This document shows, piece after piece, positions 16,746 to 26,146 of a stretch of DNA of 64,000 nucleotides. The first letter of the stretch is position 1. Each line of letters begins with the position of its first letter. This DNA is from Flagellimonas okinawensis. Its GTDB lineage: Bacteria; Bacteroidota; Bacteroidia; Flavobacteriales; Flavobacteriaceae. Location: positions 682,001 to 746,000 of the forward strand of contig NZ_JARFVA010000001.1 in assembly GCF_029194005.1 (NCBI RefSeq), given 5' to 3'. Both the position numbers and the translations under genes were made by a program. Under the pieces are notes generated by a model. That model made no database searches. It saw only the letters and a list, made by a program, of their open reading frames with translations, and was not told the DNA's origin.

Positions 16746-18830
16746 ATGGAAAAGCACCAACACCACGACCATTCACAGATGAACCACGATAAGACCGACC
16801 ACTCCAAAATGGACCATGGCCCCGGGGGCCATTCGGGGCACAACCCCGCACATGGCCAAATGGGCCACGACCACCACAAAATGATGATCGCCGACTTTCG
16901 AAAGCGATTTTGGGCAACGCTGGTACTCACCATACCCATCTTGTTCCTATCGCCGATGATCCAGGATTTCTTTGGATATGAATTCCTGCTTCCCGGTAAC
17001 CCTTACTTTCTTTTCGGGCTTTCCACCATTGTATATTTCTATGGGGGATGGCCTTTTTTGAAAGGTTTTTGGTCAGAAATAAAACAGGGTGCACCGGGAA
17101 TGATGACCTTGATCTCCATGGCCATTTCCGTAGCCTATTTCTATAGCACGGCCACCGTATTCGGACTGAAGGGCCAAGACTTTTTCTGGGAACTGTCCAC
17201 CCTTATAGCCATCATGCTACTCGGGCATTGGATAGAGATGAAGAGCGTCCTTGGTGCCTCAAAAGCCTTACAGTTGTTGGTCAGCATGATGCCTGCCGAA
17301 GCACACCGTGTCAAAGGGGAAACCATAGAGGACATACCGTTGGAAGCGGTATTGAAAGATGACATCATACTGGTCAAGCCGGGGGAAAAGGTCCCAGCCG
17401 ACGGTACCATCGTCGAAGGCAGCAGTTACCTGAACGAATCCATGCTCACGGGGGAATCGAAACCTGTAAAGAAAGAGGAAAAGGACAAGGTGATCGGCGG
17501 TTCGGTCAATGGCAACAGCACCTTAAAGGTCAAAGTGGAGCACACGGGCAAGGATAGTTACCTCAACAAAGTGATCACGATGGTGGAAGAGGCCCAAAAG
17601 ACCAAGTCCAAAATGCAGAACCTTTCCGATAGGGCCGCCAAATGGTTAACCTATATCGCCTTGACCATTGGTTTTGGAACCCTGGCGGTATGGCTGGCCC
17701 TGGGTTTCCCCTTTGTTTATGCCCTGGAACGCATGGTGACCGTTATGGTCATTGCCTGTCCCCATGCCCTGGGTCTTGCCATCCCTTTGGTGGTGGCCAT
17801 TTCCACCGCGGTATCCGCCCAAAACGGCCTATTGATCCGCAACAGGACCGCCTTTGAGGAATCCCGGAAGATATCGGCCTTGTTATTTGATAAAACGGGG
17901 ACCCTGACCAAAGGTGATTTTGGCGTTACCCGAATCCAATCGGTCGATGACAACTATTCCCAGGATGAAGTCCTTCGCCTGGCAAGTGCCTTGGAACAAA
18001 GCTCGGAACACCCCATTGCCGTGGGTATCATCAAAAGGGCCCAAGAGAAAAAGGTCACCATTCCCAATCCCTTGAACTTTCATGCGATCACTGGAAAAGG
18101 GGTCGAGGCAACCGTGGAGGACAAACCGGTAAAAGTGGTCAGTCCCGGTTTTTTAAGGGACAACAACATTCCCATTCCCAAAGACGCCTATAGCGATGCC
18201 GCCGAAACCGTGGTATTTGTGTTGATCGAGGAAAAACTGGCCGGATACATTGCACTGGCCGATGAGATACGATCGGAATCCCAAGAGGCCATTCAGGTAT
18301 TCAAGAAGAACGACATCAAGGTATTGATGGCCACTGGGGACAATGAAAAAACGGCCAGGGCCGTTAGCGAAAAACTCGGTTTGGATGGCTATTATGCCGA
18401 AGTGTTGCCCCACCAAAAAGTGGAAATAGTGGAAGAACTCCAACGTAAGGGCGAGTTCGTGGCCATGACCGGGGACGGTGTGAACGATGCCCCGGCCCTT
18501 GCAAAGGCCAATGTGGGCATTGCCGTTGGTTCCGGTACGGACGTTGCGGCGGAAACCGCCGACATCATCTTAGTCAACAGTAACCCCAAGGATATAGCCA
18601 ATCTCATCCTGTTCGGCAAGGCCACCTACAACAAAATGATCCAGAACCTGATTTGGGCAACGGCCTATAATGTGGTCGCCATTCCGTTGGCCGCCGGTGT
18701 ACTGTATTCCTCAGGGTTTGTCATGGGCCCTGCCGTCGGTGCGGTGTTCATGAGCCTGAGCACCATCATTGTGGCCATCAATGCGCAGTTGTTAAAACGT
18801 AAGATAGGAAGTAATCAGATAAAAGGATGA
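16746..18830 (+). CDS. copB: Copper P-type ATPase, CopB-like (CPH motif)
   Basis: 694 residues. A His/Met-rich cytoplasmic leader (1-50, many HH and HDH groups) replaces HMA domains. Key P-type motifs: TGES (235-238), membrane CPH (338-340, ACPHAL), phosphorylation site DKTGT (382-386) and GDGVNDAP (about 576-583). The CPH motif marks the P1B-3 class, which exports Cu(II)/Cu(I) or Ag(I) from the cytosol. Last gene of the co-directional block; it is 19 bp downstream of the 97-residue protein. Then follows 271 bp without a gene before the oppositely oriented tra genes. Confidence 0.94.
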   Translation: MEKHQHHDHSQMNHDKTDHSKMDHGPGGHSGHNPAHGQMGHDHHKMMIADFRKRFWATLVLTIPILFLSPMIQDFFGYEFLLPGNPYFLFGLSTIVYFYGGWPFLKGFWSEIKQGAPGMMTLISMAISVAYFYSTATVFGLKGQDFFWELSTLIAIMLLGHWIEMKSVLGASKALQLLVSMMPAEAHRVKGETIEDIPLEAVLKDDIILVKPGEKVPADGTIVEGSSYLNESMLTGESKPVKKEEKDKVIGGSVNGNSTLKVKVEHTGKDSYLNKVITMVEEAQKTKSKMQNLSDRAAKWLTYIALTIGFGTLAVWLALGFPFVYALERMVTVMVIACPHALGLAIPLVVAISTAVSAQNGLLIRNRTAFEESRKISALLFDKTGTLTKGDFGVTRIQSVDDNYSQDEVLRLASALEQSSEHPIAVGIIKRAQEKKVTIPNPLNFHAITGKGVEATVEDKPVKVVSPGFLRDNNIPIPKDAYSDAAETVVFVLIEEKLAGYIALADEIRSESQEAIQVFKKNDIKVLMATGDNEKTARAVSEKLGLDGYYAEVLPHQKVEIVEELQRKGEFVAMTGDGVNDAPALAKANVGIAVGSGTDVAAETADIILVNSNPKDIANLILFGKATYNKMIQNLIWATAYNVVAIPLAAGVLYSSGFVMGPAVGAVFMSLSTIIVAINAQLLKRKIGSNQIKG

Positions 18831-19101
18831 TAGGCAAATAGAGCAATTTAGCATATAAAAGGGTGCATTCCCAATAGCAATACGGATTTTCAGTGTTCCC
18901 GCAATCCTATTAGGCCACTACGAAGAGAATACTGGATTCTGGTATTAATACTGCTGGAAGCCAGTTCCATTTTTCCTGAGGTGTACCATTCCTAATTTAT
19001 TTCCTTTCTTGGTAACCATTATAACCTTTGTTATGGCAAAATTTTGTTTTCATGTTAAAGTGTATACCCTATAAGGGATTCCACTTCTCTTTATCGATAG
19101 G

Positions 19102-19887
19102 TCAATAGTTGAGCTCCAACCTTCTGCCTCCACGGCTTTCCAAGAGAATCAGTCTTAGATGCTCCTTATGGAATAGGACAAATTTGGGTAGCACAAGTAC
19201 AAATCGTTGGGAAGTCCCGGTTTTAATAATTTTGGGTCGTTCAAAGATAAAGTGGGGTTCCAACCTGGTTTCTTGATACGAGGATCTCCGTTTCAAGCTG
19301 CCATTTATCCTTAGGGCCTCAAGGGTGCCTACTTCAAAATCAATGCCTGATCGGTTGCGCACCTCTACAACCATAAATACTTGAGCGTTTCGGTAGACCA
19401 ACCTTTTCAACAGCAATCGGATTCCCTTTCTTCGCACCGATGCCAAGGCACCATTCCCATCACTTGATGGCAATCCCCTTAAAAGAGGAAATCGAGCTGT
19501 GTGGGAAGCCAAGGAATCCCCTTTTTTTCCAGGTAATGGCTGTACTGGACCAATGCTATGCGCCTTGTCCACAAAAAAATGGGTTTGGGCAACGTTTTCC
19601 CTATAGGCCACCTTAAATTCATATGCTTGTCCGTCCATGGTGACCACCAAAAGGTTGGTAATGGTGTTGGCTGTGGACTGCAATAGCCCAAAATATTGAG
19701 CTTCTTCCCGGTTATAGGTAAAGATCGCTTTAGTGTTTCCCGTTATAGCCTGTTTGATGGGACTGGGAAAAAAGAGGGCCACGTTCATTTGTGAATTGGC
19801 TTGGATGGTGTCCAAAACCTTTTGGCCCGATACGGTGTGCCCATAGGCCATTAGCATTACTGCAATGATGACGTTTAGTGTTTTCAT
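19102..19887 (-). CDS. traN: Conjugative transposon protein TraN (DUF4138)
   Basis: 261 residues with a signal peptide (1-21). Periplasmic/outer-membrane component of the Bacteroides-type type IV secretion system, playing the VirB9-like role together with TraM. Seen: beta-rich N-terminal part (NVALFFPSPIKQAI, VVTMDGQAYEF) and a second domain with RLVYRNAQVFMVVEVRNRSG. It is the last tra gene in this window: no TraO, TraP or TraQ follows before the metal block. Its start overlaps the traM stop (ATGA). Confidence 0.88.
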   Translation of the reverse strand: MKTLNVIIAVMLMAYGHTVSGQKVLDTIQANSQMNVALFFPSPIKQAITGNTKAIFTYNREEAQYFGLLQSTANTITNLLVVTMDGQAYEFKVAYRENVAQTHFFVDKAHSIGPVQPLPGKKGDSLASHTARFPLLRGLPSSDGNGALASVRRKGIRLLLKRLVYRNAQVFMVVEVRNRSGIDFEVGTLEALRINGSLKRRSSYQETRLEPHFIFERPKIIKTGTSQRFVLVLPKFVLFHKEHLRLILLESRGGRRLELNY

Positions 19888-20816
19888 GATCTAGGTATTA
19901 AGAAAAATTGATAATGGTCGGAAATCTGAACTTTAACGGTACGTTGATCACGCTGAAATATGCGTTTGATCCCATTGAACTGGGGCACACCCGGCACATT
20001 GATCTCTCCAAGGCCCTCATCCAAAGACCGATCCACCACTTCACCCAGCAGATGGTTCTTCACATAAATCCCTTCCTGCCCATCCTGGGCATCATAGGCT
20101 TGCATATCCATAAGGGTTGTCCCCAATCGGGTAAGTTCCACCATCACCCGGTTGGGCCTTATCTTTACAAAGCCATAGAGGCGGGTACCTCCTGGCATCC
20201 TTTTCCCATCCACAACATAGTCATGGGCGAGTCGCAAGTCCAATCGTTGTCCATCCCGAAGGGTCTGGTCCCCATCCACATACACCTTGGCCACAGCAGT
20301 AGTTGGTAAATTTCCATCGGAACGGTTCCTTTTTGGATTGGAGGCAAAGAACAGTTGATGTACCAATCCTAGCTCCGTTTCCGTCCTTGGGGAACCCATT
20401 GTCAACTTTTCATCGTCTACCTTTACCTTCTTTACAGTCCCCAACCTGGACATTACGCCTGCATCCGACACAGAAACTTTTTTCGCAGTAAAGGCATTGG
20501 TATCAAAGACACTGTCTATGATACGCTGCTTTTCATATTCCATATAATCGGGATTGAAATACCCTTTATCATCCACCATGTGGTCGGGATACACTTGTGG
20601 TGCCGTGGATTGTTTTTCCACCTTGATGGCTTCCACGGCTTCCAGTTTGGTTTCAAACTCCACCGAAGTGTCCTCCAGATCCGGCATGGGGATCCTCCCT
20701 ACATCAAGGCTTTCCTTTTTTGGCTTACCAAAAGTGACGATGCTATATATGGTGATAAAGAGTACCATACATGCCAGTACCAGCACAAAAACTATTTTAT
20801 TCTTCTGTGTTTTCAT
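19884..20816 (-). CDS. traM: Conjugative transposon protein TraM
   Basis: 310 residues: short cytoplasmic N-terminus, one membrane anchor (about 8-29), a Pro/charged linker with conjugation-typical coiled stretch, and a C-terminal VirB10-like domain (VAKVYVDGDQTLRDGQRLDL, LYGFVKIRPNRVMVEL). Energy-sensing core-complex protein that links inner and outer membranes in the mating apparatus. Overlaps traK upstream and traN downstream by short ATGA-type junctions, so it belongs to one traE-N operon. Confidence 0.88.
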   Translation of the reverse strand: MKTQKNKIVFVLVLACMVLFITIYSIVTFGKPKKESLDVGRIPMPDLEDTSVEFETKLEAVEAIKVEKQSTAPQVYPDHMVDDKGYFNPDYMEYEKQRIIDSVFDTNAFTAKKVSVSDAGVMSRLGTVKKVKVDDEKLTMGSPRTETELGLVHQLFFASNPKRNRSDGNLPTTAVAKVYVDGDQTLRDGQRLDLRLAHDYVVDGKRMPGGTRLYGFVKIRPNRVMVELTRLGTTLMDMQAYDAQDGQEGIYVKNHLLGEVVDRSLDEGLGEINVPGVPQFNGIKRIFQRDQRTVKVQISDHYQFFLIPRS

Positions 20817-21423
20817 GAGTTTCTAGTTTACGAAGTGAGTTTTCAAAAAAATCAGTGATCAACAATCCATGAGGATTATGGGGAAAATTCCGTTCCACCT
20901 GGATCAAATGTCCCGAGGTCACCAGTTCATAGGTATCGGTGACGGTTCCCCGATTGATCCGTATGTGCAATTGGGTCCTAAACGCAAAGGAAGACCCATC
21001 CCAATCCAGCTCTGTATCGATTCGGATGACCTCTTGCACAAGGGAATATTGCAACAACCGGTTATAGAAACCGTCTGCCTTTTTCTGTTGAAAGACAGCA
21101 CCAACGGAGGCATTGCCCAACCAAAGGGCCTTCTCCATGTTCTTCTCATAACTGCCGGCATCCACCCCATAAAACCACCTATGAAACTGTTCCAAATGGG
21201 CCAGGGCCTCCACTTCCAGATGATCTCGTTGTTCGGCCCAGGAAAGCGGTATGACCTCCCCTTCCCCATTGACCACGAAGGCCCCGTTCAACGATTCACG
21301 GTATATCCTGCCCACTAGGACCATAGCAACCATACAGACCAAACCCGAGGCGATAACCACGCCAAGAACCACAAAACGGTTGAGCCGCAGCACATGAACA
21401 ATACTTTTAAAAGGTGTTTTCAT
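20797..21423 (-). CDS. traK: Conjugative transposon protein TraK
   Basis: 208 residues from the ATG at 21423. One N-terminal membrane span (about 17-37) and a periplasmic domain like VirB8/TrbF; segments HLEQFHRWFYGVDAG and LTSGHLIQVERN-like ending fit TraK of CTnDOT-type elements. A longer open frame reaches 21774 but its first 117 codons are antisense noise through traJ, so the internal ATG was chosen. Overlaps traM by 20 bp. Confidence 0.85.
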   Translation of the reverse strand: MKTPFKSIVHVLRLNRFVVLGVVIASGLVCMVAMVLVGRIYRESLNGAFVVNGEGEVIPLSWAEQRDHLEVEALAHLEQFHRWFYGVDAGSYEKNMEKALWLGNASVGAVFQQKKADGFYNRLLQYSLVQEVIRIDTELDWDGSSFAFRTQLHIRINRGTVTDTYELVTSGHLIQVERNFPHNPHGLLITDFFENSLRKLETHENTEE

Positions 21424-21433
21424 AGACTTCAAT

Positions 21434-22273
21434 TTAACCGGTGAACAATCGAAGGGTAAAACTGGTCGCCCTTCGGTACAATTTAAATTTGAGCAAGACA
21501 ATAAAGCCAATGGTCCCGAGTTCAATGATGGAGGCAAAGAATTCACGCCCAAAATCAAAACCAAAGAGGTTCCCCCAGAAGTTGGTACTGATCTCCGTAT
21601 AAAGGTTGTTGACGAAGACATTGACCAAAAAGAAGGCGGGAACCAGCATATATACTGCTGCATAGAGCTTGAAATAATTATAGGCCAATGGCCTGAACTT
21701 TTCAAAGACGGCCAAGCTGATGACCAAGGGAAAAAAGGCCTGTAGGATCCCCAATAGGAAATATCGCTCTGCAAGGAACAAAGGATAGATGAACAGGTCC
21801 ATCAACCAAAGAATGACCCCGATGATAAAGGCCAAGACCTTTAATCCGTACAAAGGAGTGACCAAGGCCTCATACAACAGTGCCATGGCTTTCTTGGCGG
21901 CTTCCAAGGCACCCACATCCCGTTCCAGGTCCACATCCTGCAACTGTAATGGGAGGAGTGCCGGAGCCGTGTCCCGGTATTGGGCCTCAATGGCCACCAG
22001 GATCCCATCGAACACTCCCAATACCTCAGTGGAGAAAATGACCAAGAGCACCACCAAAAAATTCTTGGCCAGTTCCGTGGGGGTCAACCCCCAGGTATGG
22101 CCATCGGTGGAAGCTATTCCCTCATTGTATTTCTTCAAAATATTGATCAAAAAAAACAGTACGGCCAGGGTCTTCATCCCCACAATGGTATATTGGGAGA
22201 AATCACTGTCCTTGATGGTCTGGAAGACGGCATCCACATATTCCAATCCTATGCCCAAAAAGATTCCCGCCAT
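21434..22273 (-). CDS. traJ: Conjugative transposon protein TraJ (polytopic)
   Basis: 279 residues with about six to seven membrane segments. VirB6/TrbL-like channel component of the mating apparatus. Hydrophobic stretches are visible near residues 30-50, 75-95, 155-175, 185-205, 215-240 and 255-270; the C-terminus is basic (KLYRRATSF). Its ATG abuts the traI stop (positions 22273), and 10 bp separate it from traK. Standard gene order J-K-M-N is kept. Confidence 0.85.
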   Translation of the reverse strand: MAGIFLGIGLEYVDAVFQTIKDSDFSQYTIVGMKTLAVLFFLINILKKYNEGIASTDGHTWGLTPTELAKNFLVVLLVIFSTEVLGVFDGILVAIEAQYRDTAPALLPLQLQDVDLERDVGALEAAKKAMALLYEALVTPLYGLKVLAFIIGVILWLMDLFIYPLFLAERYFLLGILQAFFPLVISLAVFEKFRPLAYNYFKLYAAVYMLVPAFFLVNVFVNNLYTEISTNFWGNLFGFDFGREFFASIIELGTIGFIVLLKFKLYRRATSFTLRLFTG

Positions 22274-22878
22274 CAGTAATTGGTTTCCCGGTTATTGATG
22301 ATATCCTGCATACGCCGAAAGGAGATGATTTCCCGGTACCTTCGTGTCTTGACCTCCAACTCGGCCACCATTTCCTGCGACTGCACTTTTTTTTCCATCA
22401 AAATGGCCGTGCGCTCCGCATCGGACATCTTCAAAAAATCACTGGACAAAATCTGGTTTACAAAATCGAGATCATCAATGGCCGTATCCATGATCTGTTC
22501 AAAGGCTCTGGATACCTGTTCCACCTCCCCGGCTTTGATATAGGGGGAATTCAAAATATCCCTCAATTCATTTTGCACGGTATTGAAAAGGATTTCATTG
22601 TTCCGTGCGAGTTCCCGCACCGCCTTCAATTGTTTAATGGTATTGTTGACTTTGACAATATTGTCCTTCTGTTCCTTTAAAAACTCCACGGTCTTTAGCA
22701 GTTCAGAGGTCTGCTTTGCAGATTCCAACAGGGATTTGGTCATGCTGATAAAGTTCGTATTGTCATACACCGGCATTCCCTGGGCCGTAGCACGGCCGGG
22801 CAAGGAAATGGCCAAGATCAGAGCGAGTATCAAAGTCTTGGGATTCTTCCAAAGGGTTTGTTTTATTGTTACTCTCAT
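22273..22878 (-). CDS. traI: Conjugative transposon protein TraI (DUF4141, VirB5/TrbJ-like)
   Basis: 201 residues with a signal peptide (1-33, ending ATAQG). Mostly helical, coiled-coil-rich periplasmic protein (LLKTVEFLKEQKDNIVKVNN and RTAILMEKKVQSQEMVAELE). Minor pilus/adhesin-like component of the mating channel by analogy with VirB5. Note: traH, which stands between G and I in CTnDOT, is absent; traI overlaps the traG stop directly by 4 bp. Confidence 0.82.
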   Translation of the reverse strand: MRVTIKQTLWKNPKTLILALILAISLPGRATAQGMPVYDNTNFISMTKSLLESAKQTSELLKTVEFLKEQKDNIVKVNNTIKQLKAVRELARNNEILFNTVQNELRDILNSPYIKAGEVEQVSRAFEQIMDTAIDDLDFVNQILSSDFLKMSDAERTAILMEKKVQSQEMVAELEVKTRRYREIISFRRMQDIINNRETNY

Positions 22879-25292
22879 ATCATTTTCTTTTGTTGATTTA
22901 TAAATTCAGTAATGGCCCGTTCCATATTCCCAAACTGTTCAAAGAGCTCCATAAGCTGGCCATGTTCCACCCCATCGGTGAGATAGGCGGCATAGACCTC
23001 TGGGGGCACCTCCAAGCGAAAGACATTGCTTTCCTTCCCGATTTTGATAAAGATTTCGGTGTATTTGCGCACCCCGGTAAGGTTGTTTCTAAGGGACTTC
23101 AATTGATTGAGATCATGGTTGGAGAGGTGCAACCGTCTAACCAATTCATCATAGCCCTTCTCGTTCCGTAAACTGTACACGACCTGCGTATTCTCCAGGA
23201 TACTTGCCGAAGTGGCATTTTCCGGTAATTGGTTGATGGATTGCAGGATGATACCAATGGCCCCGTTTTGCTTTCGGATGGCCTGGTAATAGAACTCCAC
23301 ACTCTCCAATACATGGGGAAATTTAAGCTGCTTGGCAAACTCATCGAAAAGAATAATGCCCCGTTCCGACCTGTTCCTCCAAATGGTGCGTTGGATGGCG
23401 GACTTGATCAATTTGAGCATTACGGACAGGATTTCCTTATTGTCTCGCACTTCGTCCAGTTCAAAGACAATCAGGCGCTTGTCCTCTATTTTATAGGTCT
23501 GGTCTTCTGCCACATGGAACAGAAAACTGTACAGTCCCCCATCCACATATTCGGAAAGAATGTGCAAAAATCCATAGACATTGAAATCGGATTCATGAAC
23601 TCGGGTCTCCTCGATCAAGGTATCCTTGTGCTTATCAACAAACTGATATAGGGAAGCCAAGGAATGCCCCGCCCTGACAGCATCATAATAGTGCAACAAC
23701 ACTTTTTTCAAGGCCACTTCCTTGGATTTGGTCACCTGGTTTTCAGCCAAGAGCTCCAAAAGAAAGAGGGCCAGATCTTCCAGTCGTTCAGGGGTCAAAT
23801 CGGACGGATCGGCGATATAAAAGGGATTAATACCCAAATTCTTGCCTTGCTCATAGCGAAGGACCACGTGATCATCGGGATACAATTGGGCAAATTTGGC
23901 ATAAGAACCCCCTAAATCGATAATGACCAGTCGTACATCCGCCTCAAAGTATTGACGTAGGATATTATTGGCCAAGAAGGATTTCCCTTCTCCTGTCGGG
24001 GCAAAAATGGCAAAGTTCCGGGCCTTGATACGCCTTTTCCCCTCGTCCCATACATCCTTGACCACAGGAATATTGTACTGTCTATCATTAAAAACGATTC
24101 CTGTTTCATCAGAGCGATAATTGGTATTGTTGATATACAGACAAAGGGCTGCCTTCAGGTCCATCACAAAAAGATCTTCATTGGAAAAGTTGGAAGCATA
24201 ACTGGGATAGGAGTTCAAAAAATAATGTTTGCGCTCCTCCCCATGGGGATGATAGGGTCGTATATCCAGTTCCTTCAATTGCGCCTTGATGCCAGAAGCA
24301 ATTCGCTTCAACACCCCAACTTCCGTATGCCAATAAACAATATTCACATGGCCACGAATTATTCGTGCGGTATCATCCCCATTGATCCTGTCCAAGATAT
24401 GTTGGACCTTGTTGCGGACCACTTTGTTCTGGGAACCAAAATTGGAGCTCTTGGAGAGTTCCTCAATTTTTTTATCCAATAGTTTACGCCATTGATGGGT
24501 ATCATCTAGATATAGGATTTGGTTGATGATATGGTTCTCCCCCAATTCCAGTCCCAGACCGTCCAAAAAACCTTTATGAAAACTGAATCCGTCCGAACTG
24601 AATTTCCCGTTGGGCACACTGCTTTGCACGGTTTCTCCAAAACATTCTTCATGGTTGATGGCCATCACATCAAAATAATGGTCACCAATTTCTATGGGGC
24701 CTTTCCCAAACTGGATATCCGTATCAAAATCAAGATTGTATCCATTGAAATAAGCATGGGTATGCTCCAATATGGCTTCAGGTTCCATGGGTACCATGGA
24801 CACGCTTTTGGAGTTGTTGATATAGGATACCGCATCGTTGACGGCGGTCACAAATTCCGCTACCTGCACATCCAGTTTCCGGTGCAACCCTTTCTCTACT
24901 TTTCGAAAGGGATTGACATATTTGGTGGCATTAAGGGCTTTATCAAGAGGAAGTACAAAGAAGAGATAACTCTGATGGTCCAAATGCTCCCTACCCACAA
25001 AATAATCATGGGTGGCCTTGGCCAGAAAGGTTTCCTTTGGAAGGTTCCTAGCATCATAACCTTTCTTTTGATACCTATCCTGCTTATGGATAATAGCACC
25101 CACGGGCAAGGATTTAAAGGCCTGGAACCACATCCCGTGCAGCTCCTCAAAATCCGTCTCAGAAAGGGAGTATATCTCAGGTAATTCCACTTGATAACAC
25201 AACACCACATCGCCATTGCTCCCAAAAACCACATGGTTCTGGATATCCAGGATTGGGTGATATGCATTGAAATTGAGCTTAGACATAGTCAA
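22875..25292 (-). CDS. traG: Conjugation ATPase TraG (VirB4-like)
   Basis: 805 residues. Cytosolic ATPase that powers assembly of the conjugation channel. Seen: N-terminal VirB4-like domain, Walker A in APTGEGKSFLANNIL (near residue 430), and the Walker B region ERGIILFDEFAKQLKFP. The family is TraG/VirB4. ATG at 25292 (or the internal ATG two codons later) overlaps the traF stop by 14 bp. Length is typical. Confidence 0.92.
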   Translation of the reverse strand: MTMSKLNFNAYHPILDIQNHVVFGSNGDVVLCYQVELPEIYSLSETDFEELHGMWFQAFKSLPVGAIIHKQDRYQKKGYDARNLPKETFLAKATHDYFVGREHLDHQSYLFFVLPLDKALNATKYVNPFRKVEKGLHRKLDVQVAEFVTAVNDAVSYINNSKSVSMVPMEPEAILEHTHAYFNGYNLDFDTDIQFGKGPIEIGDHYFDVMAINHEECFGETVQSSVPNGKFSSDGFSFHKGFLDGLGLELGENHIINQILYLDDTHQWRKLLDKKIEELSKSSNFGSQNKVVRNKVQHILDRINGDDTARIIRGHVNIVYWHTEVGVLKRIASGIKAQLKELDIRPYHPHGEERKHYFLNSYPSYASNFSNEDLFVMDLKAALCLYINNTNYRSDETGIVFNDRQYNIPVVKDVWDEGKRRIKARNFAIFAPTGEGKSFLANNILRQYFEADVRLVIIDLGGSYAKFAQLYPDDHVVLRYEQGKNLGINPFYIADPSDLTPERLEDLALFLLELLAENQVTKSKEVALKKVLLHYYDAVRAGHSLASLYQFVDKHKDTLIEETRVHESDFNVYGFLHILSEYVDGGLYSFLFHVAEDQTYKIEDKRLIVFELDEVRDNKEILSVMLKLIKSAIQRTIWRNRSERGIILFDEFAKQLKFPHVLESVEFYYQAIRKQNGAIGIILQSINQLPENATSASILENTQVVYSLRNEKGYDELVRRLHLSNHDLNQLKSLRNNLTGVRKYTEIFIKIGKESNVFRLEVPPEVYAAYLTDGVEHGQLMELFEQFGNMERAITEFINQQKKMI

Positions 25293-25557
25293 TGGGATTC
25301 AATTGTTTGAGGCTTATAATCTTGGGAAAGGTTTGCACTACCTTGAATTGGAAGGGTTTCTTCACCCACTGCAACAATGCCCCATAGAGCAGGGCATTGA
25401 AGAGCAGTAGGCACACGATGACACCAAAATGAAAAGAAAAAATGATGATCAAAAGCGAACAGATGATAGACACCATCATCAAGGCAAACAGGGAAATGGA
25501 CAGTCCCATGATCATGGCCCGCTTTCGTATATTTCTATAGACCTCGAACTGTTTCAT
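25279..25557 (-). CDS. traF: Conjugative transposon protein TraF (DUF4133, VirB3-like)
   Basis: 92 residues with two membrane segments (about 14-36 and 41-62) and a cytosolic tail (KKPFQFKVVQTFPKII). Small inner-membrane partner of the TraG ATPase. Its ATG coincides with the traE stop junction at 25557. Size and order are exactly as in CTnDOT-type elements. Confidence 0.83.
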   Translation of the reverse strand: MKQFEVYRNIRKRAMIMGLSISLFALMMVSIICSLLIIIFSFHFGVIVCLLLFNALLYGALLQWVKKPFQFKVVQTFPKIISLKQLNPIDYV

Positions 25558-25844
25558 CAGACCACGATTCCGATGAGATAGGTAAAGATGCCCACAACGG
25601 CCCCGGCAATCAGCACAAAGACTAAGACCCGGGTAATGCCCCTTTTTAGGTCAGCGTTCTCCCCAAAGAAATGTCCGGCATTAAAAAGGAAGCCCACCAA
25701 AAAGATGACCCCAAGAATGATAGGGAATATGGCCCGAATGGTATCGGAAATATCGTTGACCGAATCCTCGATGCCCCCGATCTGGGCCAAAAGAGCACTA
25801 GATGTAAAAAGTAAGAACAGGGTAATGAAGAAAGATTTTCGCAT
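25557..25844 (-). CDS. traE: Conjugative transposon protein TraE (DUF4134, VirB2-like pilin)
   Basis: 95 residues: signal peptide (1-20), then two long hydrophobic helices (about 43-61 and 72-94) separated by a charged loop. Prepilin-like major component of the conjugation pore. First gene of the traE-N operon in this window; traA-D are not upstream. 302 bp separate it from the divergent XRE regulator. Confidence 0.83.
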   Translation of the reverse strand: MRKSFFITLFLLFTSSALLAQIGGIEDSVNDISDTIRAIFPIILGVIFLVGFLFNAGHFFGENADLKRGITRVLVFVLIAGAVVGIFTYLIGIVV

Positions 25845-26044
25845 ATCGTAAACGTTTAAGAATTAGACGATTATTGATATGTGAAAAGTACAGGAATATC
25901 CAATTCAAATAACTGATAATCAGCAATTTGTCAGTAAAATTAAATTTCGTTTTAGATATATTCTTTTGATGTCGATTTGCATCAAATTAAAAGGCAGGTT
26001 CACAAACTAATGTTGATAAAATTTAACCATGACCTACGAATTGA

Positions 26045-26145
26045 GTCAAAAACGTCAACTTATTACTGTGATTGACCTACAACTTGACGAATATCCAGTT
26101 CCATATTCATATATTTGACAGGTTTTGACAAGTTAATATTTGACA
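26045..26145. promoter_or_regulatory. Array of seven TTGAC/GTCAA motifs upstream of the XRE gene
   Basis: Copies: GTCAA at 26045-26049 and 26054-26058; TTGAC at 26072-26076 and 26084-26088; then three exact TTTGACA heptamers at 26114-26120, 26124-26130 and 26139-26145. The last ends two bases before the ATG of the XRE regulator (26147). Seven copies of one pentamer in 100 bp is far above chance. The likeliest role is an autoregulatory operator of the XRE protein; the divergent traE promoter is also near, so the array could repress conjugation genes too (inference). Confidence 0.55.
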
Positions 26146-26146
26146 A

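Noticed and set aside
21424..21774. Long N-terminal extension of traK
   Set aside because: The extension is Ser/Pro-rich antisense noise through traJ; the ATG at 21423 gives the normal TraK length.
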